From IMG/VR virus record IMGVR_UViG_3300025896_000024, positions 1 to 64,000 of that record: 64,000 nucleotides of DNA. One strand, 5' to 3'. The translations under genes were made by a program, and so were the position numbers. Positions 1-8,677 of this stretch are shown one piece after another. Source of the DNA: a virus. Under the pieces are notes generated by a model, which saw nothing but the letters and a program-made list of their open reading frames with translations, ran no database searches and was not told the origin of the DNA. How positions within the stretch are numbered: position 1 is the first letter of the stretch; each line of letters opens with the position of its first letter.

Positions 1-619
1 CCTCGGTCGTAATGAATTTTGACTCTGCCATTTTTGTTTCGTTTATATTTTCGATTGTTTGTTTTTCATTTGTATTATTTATCTCGTAAATAAATAGGTC
101 ATTTCCTTCATTAATAAATCCATAAGACTCATTAACTCTTTTTAATTCAGCATTCTCAAATCCAGGATCTGCCACTAAATCATAAGTAAATAATTGTTTG
201 ATTTTTACAGTTCCATTAGATTCAACTGCGCCTGCAGCTCTGCTTGAAATTTGTAAAGGAACTCCCGCATCAACTAAAGCCTTTGCTTGTCTTCCTGCAT
301 CCGTATCTAGTAATCGAATACGTCCTTTAACTTGTTTAGTATCTTTATCATAAGTAAGTTCTTCAATGATATGCGAAACATTTTTAAGCGAAACATCAAA
401 GTTACTTGGGTGGTCTAATTCACCTAATAATTTTGAAGATTTAATTTTTGCCTGTAGAGCTTCAATCTGTGGAAGATACTCATCTTCTGTATAAATTCGG
501 TTATTACGATTTTTCTTATCGATTTCTCCAAAGATACCTTCTAGAACATAGGTCCCACCATCTTGTTTAAACTCTAACTCCGTAGACGATCTTTCTAGGA
601 TCAGTAAGTTTTTAGTCAT
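1..619 (-). CDS. 21: Prohead core protease, T4 gp21-like (3' end cut off by the window)
   Basis: Serine protease of the herpesvirus-assemblin/T4 gp21 type that matures the prohead by cutting scaffold, capsid and internal proteins. I translated it directly from the ATG whose complement lies at 617-619; no stop is reached before base 1, so the C-terminus is missing. Seen: an N-terminal beta domain with LEGIFGEIDKKNRNNRIY, then LLGELDHP (candidate catalytic His) followed by LKNVSHII, and later LQISSRAAG (candidate catalytic Ser). These match the family's spaced GExxHP and S-S-R-A blocks. It follows the portal and a gp67-like gene in transcription order, the same 20-67-68-21 order as T4. An ATATATAAT box lies just upstream, near 645. 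Its substrates may include the polyproteins at 24-33 kb. Confidence 0.88.
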   Translation of the reverse strand, partial: MTKNLLILERSSTELEFKQDGGTYVLEGIFGEIDKKNRNNRIYTEDEYLPQIEALQAKIKSSKLLGELDHPSNFDVSLKNVSHIIEELTYDKDTKQVKGRIRLLDTDAGRQAKALVDAGVPLQISSRAAGAVESNGTVKIKQLFTYDLVADPGFENAELKRVNESYGFINEGNDLFIYEINNTNEKQTIENINETKMAESKFITTE

Positions 620-678
620 AATTATTATTTTATTATATTTCTATTATATATCACTTTAATTTTGTGAAAAAATTAAAG

Positions 679-1029
679 TTATAGCCCTGCTAGTGGGTCT
701 TCTTTATCTCCACTATCTTTTTCTTTTTTATCTTTTTCTTCTTCTTTTTCTTTTGTATTGATTTCCTCTTGGTAATCTGTATAAAATTTAGTTAAAGTAA
801 AAAGATCTTCTTCAGTAAATGCACCATTTCCATAATTATCATAGAAATATTCTTTAAATTCTTTTTCGGTTTTGGAAGATAATATAGCTCCTAAAATTTC
901 AGTAGATTTAATTTCTTTACCTGAATCTAATGATACATCATCAACCACTACCTTTGAATCTTCGCCAGCATCAATTGCATCTTCCTGCAATGAACCTGTA
1001 AATTCTTCGAATGTTTTAATTATTTTCAT
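679..1029 (-). CDS. Small charged prohead core protein, gp67-like by position
   Basis: A 116-residue, very acidic and lysine-rich protein lying between the portal and the prohead protease, where T4 has the core proteins gp67 and gp68. It opens with MKIIKTFEEF, a leader shared in style with many other proteins here (MKHIKLYEEF, MKYTQAFESF, MKTFDDYINE) and resembling the T4 capsid-targeting sequence. The C-terminal third is a run of Lys/Glu/Asp with almost no hydrophobics, as expected of a core or scaffold component. No catalytic motif is visible. The identification rests on position, charge and leader, not on sequence similarity that I could verify. Confidence 0.6.
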   Translation of the reverse strand: MKIIKTFEEFTGSLQEDAIDAGEDSKVVVDDVSLDSGKEIKSTEILGAILSSKTEKEFKEYFYDNYGNGAFTEEDLFTLTKFYTDYQEEINTKEKEEEKDKKEKDSGDKEDPLAGL

Positions 1030-1051
1030 TTTTATTTTTGTTTTTATTTAA

Positions 1052-2653
1052 TTACATTCCCATTGCTGCCATTGGATCTTCAGTTTCAGGTTCAGCTGCT
1101 TTTGCTGCCGCTGTTCTTGACTTGTAAGCTTCATTTGCAGCTTTATCATCTGGTGATAATTTTAAATATCTGTCAACCAAGAATTCCATATCAAAGTATG
1201 GAGTTTCTTCCATGGTAATTGGGTCAGTTTTAACAAGAGAATCTTTCATAGTTCCAATGAAATCAAGTCTTTTACTCATGATTTCCATTTGCTTTAATTC
1301 AGCAAACATGTTTTCCTCATTATATCTTAGTGCGATTTGAGTTTTAAATCCTGGGTCATCTTTAAATTCAGGATATTTAAGACACATTTGTAACCATAAT
1401 GGTTTAACTAATATTTCCTGGAATGAACTACGTAATCTATTAATGAATTTAGCAAATTTGATTTCGTCTCTAATCATTCCGTCTGCTTCCATTGCAAAAT
1501 CACCACCTCCATCTTCATACATAAATCTAGAGTATGGAATTTTAGAAACTGCTTTAAGTTTATCTGAGAAATATTTTAAAGATTCTGTGTCGCTTAATTC
1601 AGGTCCTTCGCCTCCTAATGTTTCAATCTCAGGTTGCTCTCCGTCTTTGCTAGGTAACCAATATTCCTTGTTAAATTGTAACATAGGTTTTCCATTAGTT
1701 GTCAGAGATGCACTGTCCCAATCAAAATCTACGACCTCTTTATAGTTACCCATTAATTGAGAAAGAGATTGTTTTGCTCTTGTTTTTGATTTACCTCCAA
1801 CTGGAATAATAAATTTCATTCTGTAAGATGAATTTGTAACAGCCCAAATAACTCTGGTATGTTCCATAATTCTCATTAAGTTAAATGATCTTACAAGTCT
1901 TTCAAGATATGATACTCTTGATGCTGTAGTAATTGAAGAGTAGGAAATGTATATAATTTGAGAATCATATAATTTTCTCTCTTTCATAGGATCGTCTTTA
2001 AACTGAATCCATACTTTTTTACCATCTTCATGGTTATAACCTGGAACTAATGTTATTGGATCAATTTCTTTGAAACCAATAATTTCTGACATCTCTGGAT
2101 TATAAATAATCTCAAATGAAAGATAACCATCAATTAACCATTTTCTAAAGAAATACCAAGAAGATTGGTCTGCTGCAAATCCAAAATATTGATAAATATC
2201 TCTATATGCTTTATTAAGATATTTTTGTACCTCTTCTGAAACTTCCATTCCGATAATTTCAGGATTGGCTATAAAGTTTTTATTATCAAATACAATTGTT
2301 TCATCACAAAGAATATCTAGGATATCTTCGATTTCGTCATGCTGTGAAAATTTTCTAAGTTCCTCTCTTTTACCTTTATAATTTTGGTCAAAAAATGGAA
2401 TGTTTTTACGCATAGTAGTATCGGCCATTGAAAGAGCCGCAAACGCGCCATACATATCATCGCTGTCTAATCCCAGTGGATTCATTCCACCATATCCAAA
2501 TTGATCCTCGACTGGTCCAATCGCTTGTGATTGCCTAAGTACCAAATCGTCATAGTACATTCCAAACGAAGATAACTTCTTTAATGTATCACTAAGTTTG
2601 AATGGTATTTTGTTTGTACTCAATGGTCCATTTCTTTGTACGAATCCTGCCAT
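1052..2653 (-). CDS. 20: Portal vertex protein, T4 gp20-like
   Basis: Forms the dodecameric ring at the special vertex through which DNA is packaged and ejected, and which starts prohead assembly. The 533 residues are close to T4 gp20 in length. Family blocks are visible: a central SYRMKFIIPVGG region, then KEYWLPSKDG followed by an acidic ETLGGEG stretch, and LKAVSKIPYSRF, which corresponds to the conserved KALRVPxSR region. The C-terminus is Ala- and acid-rich and ends near PMAAMGM. The gene sits 22 bp after the 199-residue gene and 22 bp before the gp67-like gene, in one head-assembly operon with gp4 upstream and the protease downstream. Confidence 0.93.
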   Translation of the reverse strand: MAGFVQRNGPLSTNKIPFKLSDTLKKLSSFGMYYDDLVLRQSQAIGPVEDQFGYGGMNPLGLDSDDMYGAFAALSMADTTMRKNIPFFDQNYKGKREELRKFSQHDEIEDILDILCDETIVFDNKNFIANPEIIGMEVSEEVQKYLNKAYRDIYQYFGFAADQSSWYFFRKWLIDGYLSFEIIYNPEMSEIIGFKEIDPITLVPGYNHEDGKKVWIQFKDDPMKERKLYDSQIIYISYSSITTASRVSYLERLVRSFNLMRIMEHTRVIWAVTNSSYRMKFIIPVGGKSKTRAKQSLSQLMGNYKEVVDFDWDSASLTTNGKPMLQFNKEYWLPSKDGEQPEIETLGGEGPELSDTESLKYFSDKLKAVSKIPYSRFMYEDGGGDFAMEADGMIRDEIKFAKFINRLRSSFQEILVKPLWLQMCLKYPEFKDDPGFKTQIALRYNEENMFAELKQMEIMSKRLDFIGTMKDSLVKTDPITMEETPYFDMEFLVDRYLKLSPDDKAANEAYKSRTAAAKAAEPETEDPMAAMGM

Positions 2654-2675
2654 TATATTATAATATTAATTTTAG

Positions 2676-3275
2676 TTATATATTCTTTTTAAAATAGTCC
2701 CTGAATTGAATTCTTATTTGCATATAATTTGTGCCATTTAATTCCATAAAATTACATAATGCAATTTCAGGCCATTTAGAATAACTTACAACTGCCTGAT
2801 TTATTTTTCTAGATGGTATATATTGTCTTAACGCAAAATCACATCCATGCTTTTCCAAATAAGTTTTCATTCCTTGATATGTTATTCTTAAAGGTCTTTC
2901 CTTTAACGGATTTGATTTTTCGTTAGAGGTCACATTCATAGATCCACCTAATCTTGCATATAAATCATCTAATAATTGTTCTTTCACTGGAACTGGTAAT
3001 AAATTTAAATTAACTCCAAAATCATTTCCGGCAACCTGTTCTATTGCAAGGACAACTGGATTCTGATCAAACCATGGAAGTTCATCTTTATATTTTGGCA
3101 TATATCCAAATACATAAATCTTTCCTGCCTGAAATCTGGTTCTTGTAATTTGTGCCTCTGTTACCTTTCTATCCTTGAGAGAATCATTAAACCATTCCTC
3201 ACAAAAATTGGAGGCCTTTATCTTTCCTCCATGTTCTTTTGAAAGTTCATTTATTCTTTTTTTAACGTAACCCAT
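2676..3275 (-). CDS. Conserved T4-like virion-assembly protein of unknown role
   Basis: A 199-residue basic protein between gp4 and the portal. A recognisable block is GKIYVFGYMPKYKDELPWF, followed by DQNPVVLAIE and a GVNLNLLPVPVKEQLLDDLY stretch. I recall this pattern (GKxYxFxYxPKxKDxLPxxDxxPLV ... LNLHYLP) from uncharacterised proteins of marine T4-like phages, usually near head-completion genes. No enzymatic motif is visible. Its first 14 bp overlap the end of gp4, so translation is probably coupled. A head or neck completion role is the likeliest inference. A DNA end-protector (gp2) identity is possible but I cannot show it. Confidence 0.6.
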   Translation of the reverse strand: MGYVKKRINELSKEHGGKIKASNFCEEWFNDSLKDRKVTEAQITRTRFQAGKIYVFGYMPKYKDELPWFDQNPVVLAIEQVAGNDFGVNLNLLPVPVKEQLLDDLYARLGGSMNVTSNEKSNPLKERPLRITYQGMKTYLEKHGCDFALRQYIPSRKINQAVVSYSKWPEIALCNFMELNGTNYMQIRIQFRDYFKKNI

Positions 3276-3750
3276 TTTTAATAGTATCTTCTGTAAGAAC
3301 TATGAATTTCCAGTTCCTTTCAACCGCATATTGCTTAGCTGCATTATATTTATCCATATTTTTTACATATTGTTCTGCAAGAAACTTGTAGGATTCAATT
3401 GCCTTTTTAGACATTTTTGTTGGAATTTGAGGCTTTTGTATTTGAGCCTTTGGTTTTATTTCAGCTAGAAATTCTTCAGTACTTCCATCCTGTTTTAATA
3501 TTTTAAAATAAAAATCAGGGTAATACTTTCGTTGCTTATCTCCCTGTCTAGACCAATACTTGATTTCAACAGGTTCACTTGACCACACTAAAACCTTGTC
3601 ATTAATATCACACCATATCATAAACTTATATTCCCAGGAGCTTCTATATATAATAGGAGATGGTCCTGCATATTTTTCAGGATTCTTTGGGTTAAAATAA
3701 CCTTGATTAAATCCTGAGTTTTTTGTTGGTTTGATGTTTTTAATTGACAT
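3262..3750 (-). CDS. 4: Head completion nuclease-like protein, T4 gp4 (gp50) family
   Basis: Completes the packaged head before tail joining. The 162 residues closely follow the family layout: GYFNPKNPEKYAGPSPIIYR, then RSSWEYKFMIWCD. A PD-(D/E)xK nuclease-like core follows: E40 in the SSWE helix, PDF with D79, and AEIKPK with E97 and K99. The lysine-rich tail contains an Lys/Pro/Gln stretch typical of the family. The gene overlaps the stop of the gp55-like gene by one base and overlaps the following gene by 14 bp, giving a tightly coupled late head operon. Whether the nuclease site is active in this phage cannot be told from sequence. Confidence 0.9.
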   Translation of the reverse strand: MSIKNIKPTKNSGFNQGYFNPKNPEKYAGPSPIIYRSSWEYKFMIWCDINDKVLVWSSEPVEIKYWSRQGDKQRKYYPDFYFKILKQDGSTEEFLAEIKPKAQIQKPQIPTKMSKKAIESYKFLAEQYVKNMDKYNAAKQYAVERNWKFIVLTEDTIKNGLR

Positions 3751-4124
3751 TATATTGTATAAATTCCACTACCATCTTCTCCGCTCGAAGATGTACTATC
3801 AATTGAAATAGTTCCTTTATATTTTAATGGATGAATTTTATTCCATCCCTTTGCATATCCTCTTTTTGCAATCTCTGTAAAATACGCAAATGCATTTGGA
3901 TAATCTGGATTAAAATTTCTCCAATACTTTAATAAATCTAATATTGCGAACTGTAAGCAATCTTGTCTATCATCGCCATTGACATATGACATTTTATTAA
4001 TGGCACGTTCAGCTAGTAATATTAACATGTTCTGTGCAATAGGGGTCAATTCTCCTAAATCCTTAGATTCAGACATTGCCGTATGCAAATCCTTATTGTT
4101 TAAATAGTTTTTAGTTTTAGCCAC
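3750..4124 (-). CDS. 55: Late-transcription sigma factor, T4 gp55-like
   Basis: Sigma factor that directs host RNA polymerase to late promoters. The 124 residues align with T4 gp55 (185 aa): the N-terminal YLNNKDLHTAM block mirrors the YVNNKELLQAI start of T4. The region-2-like helix DDRQDCLQFAILDLL is followed by FNPDYPNAFAYFTEIAKRGY. It is shorter than T4 gp55 and lacks the C-terminal SLDFL-type clamp-binding tail, ending instead in GSGIYTI. It has its own promoter of the TGAAAC/TATAAT class (4149-4177), so it can be expressed apart from the genes upstream, as expected for a regulator needed before late genes. Confidence 0.85.
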   Translation of the reverse strand: MAKTKNYLNNKDLHTAMSESKDLGELTPIAQNMLILLAERAINKMSYVNGDDRQDCLQFAILDLLKYWRNFNPDYPNAFAYFTEIAKRGYAKGWNKIHPLKYKGTISIDSTSSSGEDGSGIYTI

Positions 4125-4148
4125 TTTTAATTTGTTTAATTGTTAGAA

Positions 4149-4177
4149 ATTATATAAGAAATGAACGGTTTGTTTCA
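4149..4177 (-). promoter_or_regulatory. Promoter, TGAAAC-17-TATAAT class, upstream of gp55
   Basis: Read on the minus strand, TGAAAC (complement at 4172-4177) is followed by exactly 17 bp and then TATAAT (complement at 4149-4154), about 25 bp before the gp55 start. The same two boxes at the same spacing recur at six other starts in the window. Confidence 0.72.
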
Positions 4178-4205
4178 TTATTAATACAGGATAGACATAG
4201 GGCAT

Positions 4206-4235
4206 AAAAAAAGGGACGCAATGCGACCCTTTTTA
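4206..4235 (-). terminator. Rho-independent terminator after the 253-residue gene
   Basis: On the minus strand AAAAAGGGtCGC, a short ATT loop and GCGtCCC are followed by a run of seven T. The hairpin has one internal T/T mismatch and lies 19 bp after the stop at 4254, before the gp55 promoter. Flanking A and T runs could let it act in both directions. Confidence 0.8.
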
Positions 4236-4253
4236 ATTTAATTTGGTAAAATA

Positions 4254-5015
4254 TTATGCATTTAAATCTGCAATTTTAGATTCCCATTCTTTGATTTCAG
4301 TATTAATTAAACCTTCAGCTTCTTTGATTATCTCGTCGTTTCTGTCTGATTCAGATAATAAACCCTTTTGGTCTTTTAAGAAAGCAATCATTGATTCATA
4401 CGTTTCAATTTTTTCTTGTTTTTCAGCGATACCGGCTTCTTCTCCTTCTAATAAAGATTTTAAGAAAGAGTGTGCAGATTCTCCAGTTTCATTAGTTACA
4501 TATTCTAATGCTTCATTAGCGTTTGCAACTTTAAAGAATTTAGAAATTCTTGTTTCATTGTTAAGACGTGCTACAAATATAGATTCTTCGATTTTGAATA
4601 AATCTACATTGATATTATTTCCTTTGAATGATGCAGCAAAATCTAGATTTACAAAATTTTCAAGTAATGATGGAATAGATTCAAATAAATCAGCTTTTGC
4701 TTTTTCATTATATCTTACTAATCCTGATGCTAGAACATGATTTGAAAATGTGTTTCCTTCGATTAACATATTGTTATGTTGGAATCTACTTTCTGTTAAA
4801 TTGTAAATAAATTTACTTGGTCCATGGAACCATTTGATAGAATCATTAGAAAATTCAAAAGATTCAAATGCTTTAATAGCATTGATTAGTGTTGAGTTAG
4901 TTAAAACTTCAACTTCCTTAATTTCATTGTTATTCATTTCAAAGACTCTTCCATTTACATAAAATTGAAAAGACTCTTCTACTTTCGCGAATGGTGCAAG
5001 AATGTTAGTTGTCAT
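4254..5015 (-). CDS. Hypothetical protein with C-terminal coiled coil
   Basis: A 253-residue acidic protein that I do not recognise. The first ~175 residues look globular, with alternating hydrophobic beta and helical stretches; the last ~75 residues (from about GESAHSFLKSLLEGEE) are Glu/Lys-rich heptad-like helix, probably a coiled coil. It is a single-gene unit: an ATATATAAT box lies 25 bp upstream (near 5035-5045) and a clear terminator follows the stop. No TGAAAC -35 box is seen, unlike the regulatory-gene promoters, so it may be expressed late. A structural or assembly role is possible but not shown. Confidence 0.7.
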   Translation of the reverse strand: MTTNILAPFAKVEESFQFYVNGRVFEMNNNEIKEVEVLTNSTLINAIKAFESFEFSNDSIKWFHGPSKFIYNLTESRFQHNNMLIEGNTFSNHVLASGLVRYNEKAKADLFESIPSLLENFVNLDFAASFKGNNINVDLFKIEESIFVARLNNETRISKFFKVANANEALEYVTNETGESAHSFLKSLLEGEEAGIAEKQEKIETYESMIAFLKDQKGLLSESDRNDEIIKEAEGLINTEIKEWESKIADLNA

Positions 5016-5062
5016 ATTATTTAATTTATTTCTTTTATTATATATCCTTTATTTTGATAGCG

Positions 5063-5872
5063 TTATCTATTATCAATATCGGTTTCATCAATGTTTCTGA
5101 TATTATATTGATTAGCATTAGTATTAATAGCATTACTTTGTATACTAAACATTCGATTTGCAACATGTCGTTCAGTAGTACCAACTCCTGCTTCATTACC
5201 CCATGCAAATGCAGGTATAAATGAGTTTACCTCAATTGCAAATGTTATTTTATATTGGTCCTTGTCTTCGAATGTATAATCAATTGGTCTTTCTTGAGTG
5301 TAATCCTCCGGAAATGCATAATATGATGCTATTCTATATGTACCTTCATTTAAATGTCCAACTTCAACATTAAAATAATTTGACTTATAAAGTCTTTTAA
5401 TAATTGATTCCGTTATTTTAAATGAATCTAATGTAGAAGATACTAAAATTTCAATATCAAATCCCATTGTAATTGGAATCATATCGAATTCGGCAGTATA
5501 TCCTTCCATTGCGCCTTCAGTATTCATTTTGGTATAATTTCCAGTTGTTCTTTTATTAACTAGTTTTCCCGAATCGATTGACATTGAAGTTAAATTAGCA
5601 ACTCCTCGTGGAATTGAATCATAATTTCCATCTGCAAATCCTTTATCGGGTGAACAATCAGGTCCACTTGCTGTAGAAAATAAAAACTGATCTCTTAGAA
5701 ATTGATCGTCCCCTGATATTGAGTAATAAAAAGGAACATCCACTATAACTCTTTCATTGTTTGAAAGTTGTCTGTGGAAATATACCTTGTTATTTAAGTC
5801 TGCAAGAAATCCAATGATTAAGTGTCTTATTACACTATCATCTGAATTAAATTTTAAGTTATATGATGCCAT
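5063..5872 (-). CDS. Tail sheath stabiliser/completion protein, T4 gp15-like (probable)
   Basis: A 269-residue protein with the layout of the gp15 tail-terminator family: an N-terminal helix with SDDSVIRHLIIGFLADL, then VIVDVPFYYSISGDDQFL (family: R-x-VPVxYG), a middle strand region, then FDMIPITMGFDIEILVSS, which corresponds to the MPxPYxLxLxLDIWTS block of marine gp15 proteins. It ends with ITFAIEVNSFIPAF, similar in placement to the LTFELPIWISAP block. In T4, gp15 caps the tail and joins it to the head neck. It lies next to replication genes (gp46), 13 bp after gp46 in transcription. The assignment is from remembered pattern only. Confidence 0.55.
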   Translation of the reverse strand: MASYNLKFNSDDSVIRHLIIGFLADLNNKVYFHRQLSNNERVIVDVPFYYSISGDDQFLRDQFLFSTASGPDCSPDKGFADGNYDSIPRGVANLTSMSIDSGKLVNKRTTGNYTKMNTEGAMEGYTAEFDMIPITMGFDIEILVSSTLDSFKITESIIKRLYKSNYFNVEVGHLNEGTYRIASYYAFPEDYTQERPIDYTFEDKDQYKITFAIEVNSFIPAFAWGNEAGVGTTERHVANRMFSIQSNAINTNANQYNIRNIDETDIDNR

Positions 5873-5884
5873 TTAGTATATATC

Positions 5885-7558
5885 TTAATCTATTTTTATT
5901 ACATCAAATTTGGAAAATCCATTCTCTCTGTAAATTTGTACCTCTGCGTCGAAGATTTCTCTTGGCAATGGTGTGTGATTAATTACAAATGTATTTATCT
6001 TGCTCTCTTTTATAACCTGGCTCAATATCTTTAAGATGTTATGGATTCCATCTGCATCAACTGAACTTAATAGCTCATCCAAGAATAATAAATTTAATTG
6101 TGGAAATCTTAGTTTAAGAATTTTAATGATTGCAATAATAATAATAAAATCTGCCTTCTTACGTTCTCCTGTCGAAAGAGTCATTGGATTGATTTCCTCT
6201 CCTAGGTGATTAATAATGCAATTAAATTTCTCATCGAAACGGATATGAAAATGAAGGTGCATAGTTTGAACCATTGCTGCAATATTTGCGTTTAATCCAG
6301 GTAGAATAGTTTTAATAGCGAGGTTTTTAACACCATCTTCTCCAAGAACTTCTTCTATCATTTCTAAAAATACATATTCATTTGACTTTTCATCTTTAGA
6401 AATTTCCTTTTGTTTTTCTTGAATTTCAAAATCTTTTATAATTTGTTCAAGATGTGAAAAATCTGCAGTACCTTGAATTGCATCTTTAATTCTTAATAGT
6501 TCATTTTTAAAATTTCTTATATTTGTATTTAATGTAGATACTTTATCCCTAACTGCCCTATCCTTTGTTCTTAAATCAATGATAGAGTCTTTAACTAACT
6601 CCACTGATTTTGTAACATCAATTAATCTCTCAGGAATTGTATGTAATTCATTTTCAATTTCACCCTTTCTTTCAATATGAAAATCTCCACTTAATGTACT
6701 TTCACATGTAGGACATGTATTATTTTCATAAAGTTCTAGTTTCTTTTTAAGTTCTGCTAGTTTATATTTTAATTCAGATTCATTTGATTGTTTAACGTGT
6801 AGATCTGTTACAAAATTTCCAAGATTTTCTGTAATTTTTAATTGAGCATCTTCAAGTTTCTTTTTATTATCATCATATTTAATAAGAGAATCTTTAAGTT
6901 CTTGTATTTTTTGCTTGTCCTTTTCTTGACTTTCAACCATTAATAATTCTAATTTCTCTCTAACCGATTCTACATTTTCATTAATTTGACTAAGTTCTCT
7001 AGTAAATGAATCAATGTCTCCTTTTAGTGATCTTCTCTCATCTTTGATAGCGGTTTGCATTTCATTAATAATCGAGAAACCAAACATCTTATCAATAATT
7101 TGTCTTTTATCATTACTGCTCATTGTCAAGAAAGACTTAAAATCATTAACTGATAGAATAATAATATTTTTAAATACATGGTATGGTATACCAAATATTT
7201 CCTCTTCTAAATAATCTTGTACTGATTTCTTTCCTGCCTTATCAAATTCAACACCATTTAATAGAACTTTAAAAATTCCTGGAGCTAATCCTCTTTCAAT
7301 AATAACATTGGTTGATTTACATTGCAGTTTAATTCTTACCCAAAGTTCTTTATTAATTCTATTTGGTAAATCTGACATCTTAACTCCTTCGACTTTACCA
7401 TATAAGGCAAAAACTATCGCGTTAGCAATAGTAGTCTTACCTTCTCCATTTTTTCCTAGAGTTAGGAATAATTCTGATTTATCCTCGTCAAACTCAATCT
7501 TTTGAATCTTATTTCCGTAAGAAGCAAAGTTTTTTAATTCTATGCTTTGTATTTTCAT
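5885..7558 (-). CDS. 46: Recombination endonuclease subunit, T4 gp46 (SbcC/Rad50-like)
   Basis: ATPase subunit of the gp46/gp47 complex that resects DNA ends for recombination-dependent replication. The 557 residues show the full SMC/Rad50 plan: Walker A GKNGEGKT at residues 35-42, a long coiled-coil region (about 175-400), a zinc hook CPTC at 282-285, an ABC signature-like LSTGERKKADF, and Walker B LLFLDELLSSVD with a following histidine loop (VINHTPLP). The length equals T4 gp46 (560 aa). The gene lies 3 bp after gp47, so subunit synthesis is probably coupled. Confidence 0.95.
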   Translation of the reverse strand: MKIQSIELKNFASYGNKIQKIEFDEDKSELFLTLGKNGEGKTTIANAIVFALYGKVEGVKMSDLPNRINKELWVRIKLQCKSTNVIIERGLAPGIFKVLLNGVEFDKAGKKSVQDYLEEEIFGIPYHVFKNIIILSVNDFKSFLTMSSNDKRQIIDKMFGFSIINEMQTAIKDERRSLKGDIDSFTRELSQINENVESVREKLELLMVESQEKDKQKIQELKDSLIKYDDNKKKLEDAQLKITENLGNFVTDLHVKQSNESELKYKLAELKKKLELYENNTCPTCESTLSGDFHIERKGEIENELHTIPERLIDVTKSVELVKDSIIDLRTKDRAVRDKVSTLNTNIRNFKNELLRIKDAIQGTADFSHLEQIIKDFEIQEKQKEISKDEKSNEYVFLEMIEEVLGEDGVKNLAIKTILPGLNANIAAMVQTMHLHFHIRFDEKFNCIINHLGEEINPMTLSTGERKKADFIIIIAIIKILKLRFPQLNLLFLDELLSSVDADGIHNILKILSQVIKESKINTFVINHTPLPREIFDAEVQIYRENGFSKFDVIKID

Positions 7559-7561
7559 AAA

Positions 7562-8674
7562 TTAATCTGTTTGATTATTATATGCATGAAAGTCATGAAG
7601 TTTCTTTAATCTATCTTTTATTTGCGTCTTTGTATTTTCATCATGCGATAAACTATCAACATAAATATTACAGAGATGTAAAATATTATAGTTCTTATAA
7701 AGATCTTCAATTTGTTCCATGTCATACATTTCTCCATCGATATACGAATCCTGTTCATATATGTTTGGATCTATTTTTCTACTTATTTTTTGTATTTTAT
7801 TTATAAGTCTAGAGAGTGCAGATGTTGTTGCAATATTAGATGGAACATAAAGATCTACATAATTATTTCTAATCTTTTCTTTAAACTCCCCTAGAGGCAC
7901 GTTGTACAACTGTGTTAAATTAAATCTAACGAACTTAGGAGATATGCTATTTTCAAAGAAAGTTTCTTGCATGTCCTCTAAATTAACCAGATCAAACCCT
8001 TTGATATTATCCATATCTGATCTTGTTAATTCATATGGAGTACCTACCATTCTAAGTTTTCCTCTACGTTGTCTATAATGGATATGTCCTGAATATACTG
8101 CAGTAAATCTATCATAAGATTCAGAATCCGTACCATGATGGTTATCTACCTTGCTATTTAATTTAATACCTCTAACCTCTGAGTGACAAAATACAATTTC
8201 AGCCTTTGGATATTCTTGTAAAGTTTCAACCTCATGTGGTGTATCTCTTCTCCATGGCATTAATAGGATTTCTCTACCGCCCCAATTAAATGTTTTTGGT
8301 TCCTTATAGATTTGAACATTTGGAATCCATTTTAAAGCATCAATGGAACTTACATCATTACTTTTCTTTGCCCAAATATCATGGTTTCCACAAATAATGT
8401 GTACTGGTAAAATATTACCAAGTCTTTCAAAAAGATCTACTGAATAATGAAGCACCTTAATATTAATACTTTGTCTATTGTCGAATGCATCTCCAACCTG
8501 TACTAGGATATCTCCCTTTTTATAATTTTCAAGTAGTGTTGGAATAAATTGATTATCATAGAAATCTTTTTGCATTTCTAGCCATTCCAAGGAGTTAGAC
8601 CTTACACCTAAATGCATGTCTCCGAGAATCCATATTCTTTTTACTGGTTTATCTAAAATTGCGTTATCGATCAT
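7562..8674 (-). CDS. 47: Recombination endonuclease subunit, T4 gp47 (Mre11/SbcD-like)
   Basis: Nuclease subunit partnering gp46. The calcineurin-type metallophosphoesterase motifs appear in order: GDMHLG (D19, H21), GDAFDNR, CGNHDIW, then FCHSEVRG and YSGHIHYRQ near residue 190. Together they supply the two-metal ligands of Mre11 nucleases. The 370 residues are near T4 gp47 (339 aa). The C-terminal third carries the usual helical capping domain. The gene begins 3 bp after the 147-residue gp33-like gene and is followed by gp46 after 3 bp, giving an unbroken operon with gp41 upstream. Confidence 0.94.
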   Translation of the reverse strand: MIDNAILDKPVKRIWILGDMHLGVRSNSLEWLEMQKDFYDNQFIPTLLENYKKGDILVQVGDAFDNRQSINIKVLHYSVDLFERLGNILPVHIICGNHDIWAKKSNDVSSIDALKWIPNVQIYKEPKTFNWGGREILLMPWRRDTPHEVETLQEYPKAEIVFCHSEVRGIKLNSKVDNHHGTDSESYDRFTAVYSGHIHYRQRRGKLRMVGTPYELTRSDMDNIKGFDLVNLEDMQETFFENSISPKFVRFNLTQLYNVPLGEFKEKIRNNYVDLYVPSNIATTSALSRLINKIQKISRKIDPNIYEQDSYIDGEMYDMEQIEDLYKNYNILHLCNIYVDSLSHDENTKTQIKDRLKKLHDFHAYNNQTD

Positions 8675-8677
8675 ATA

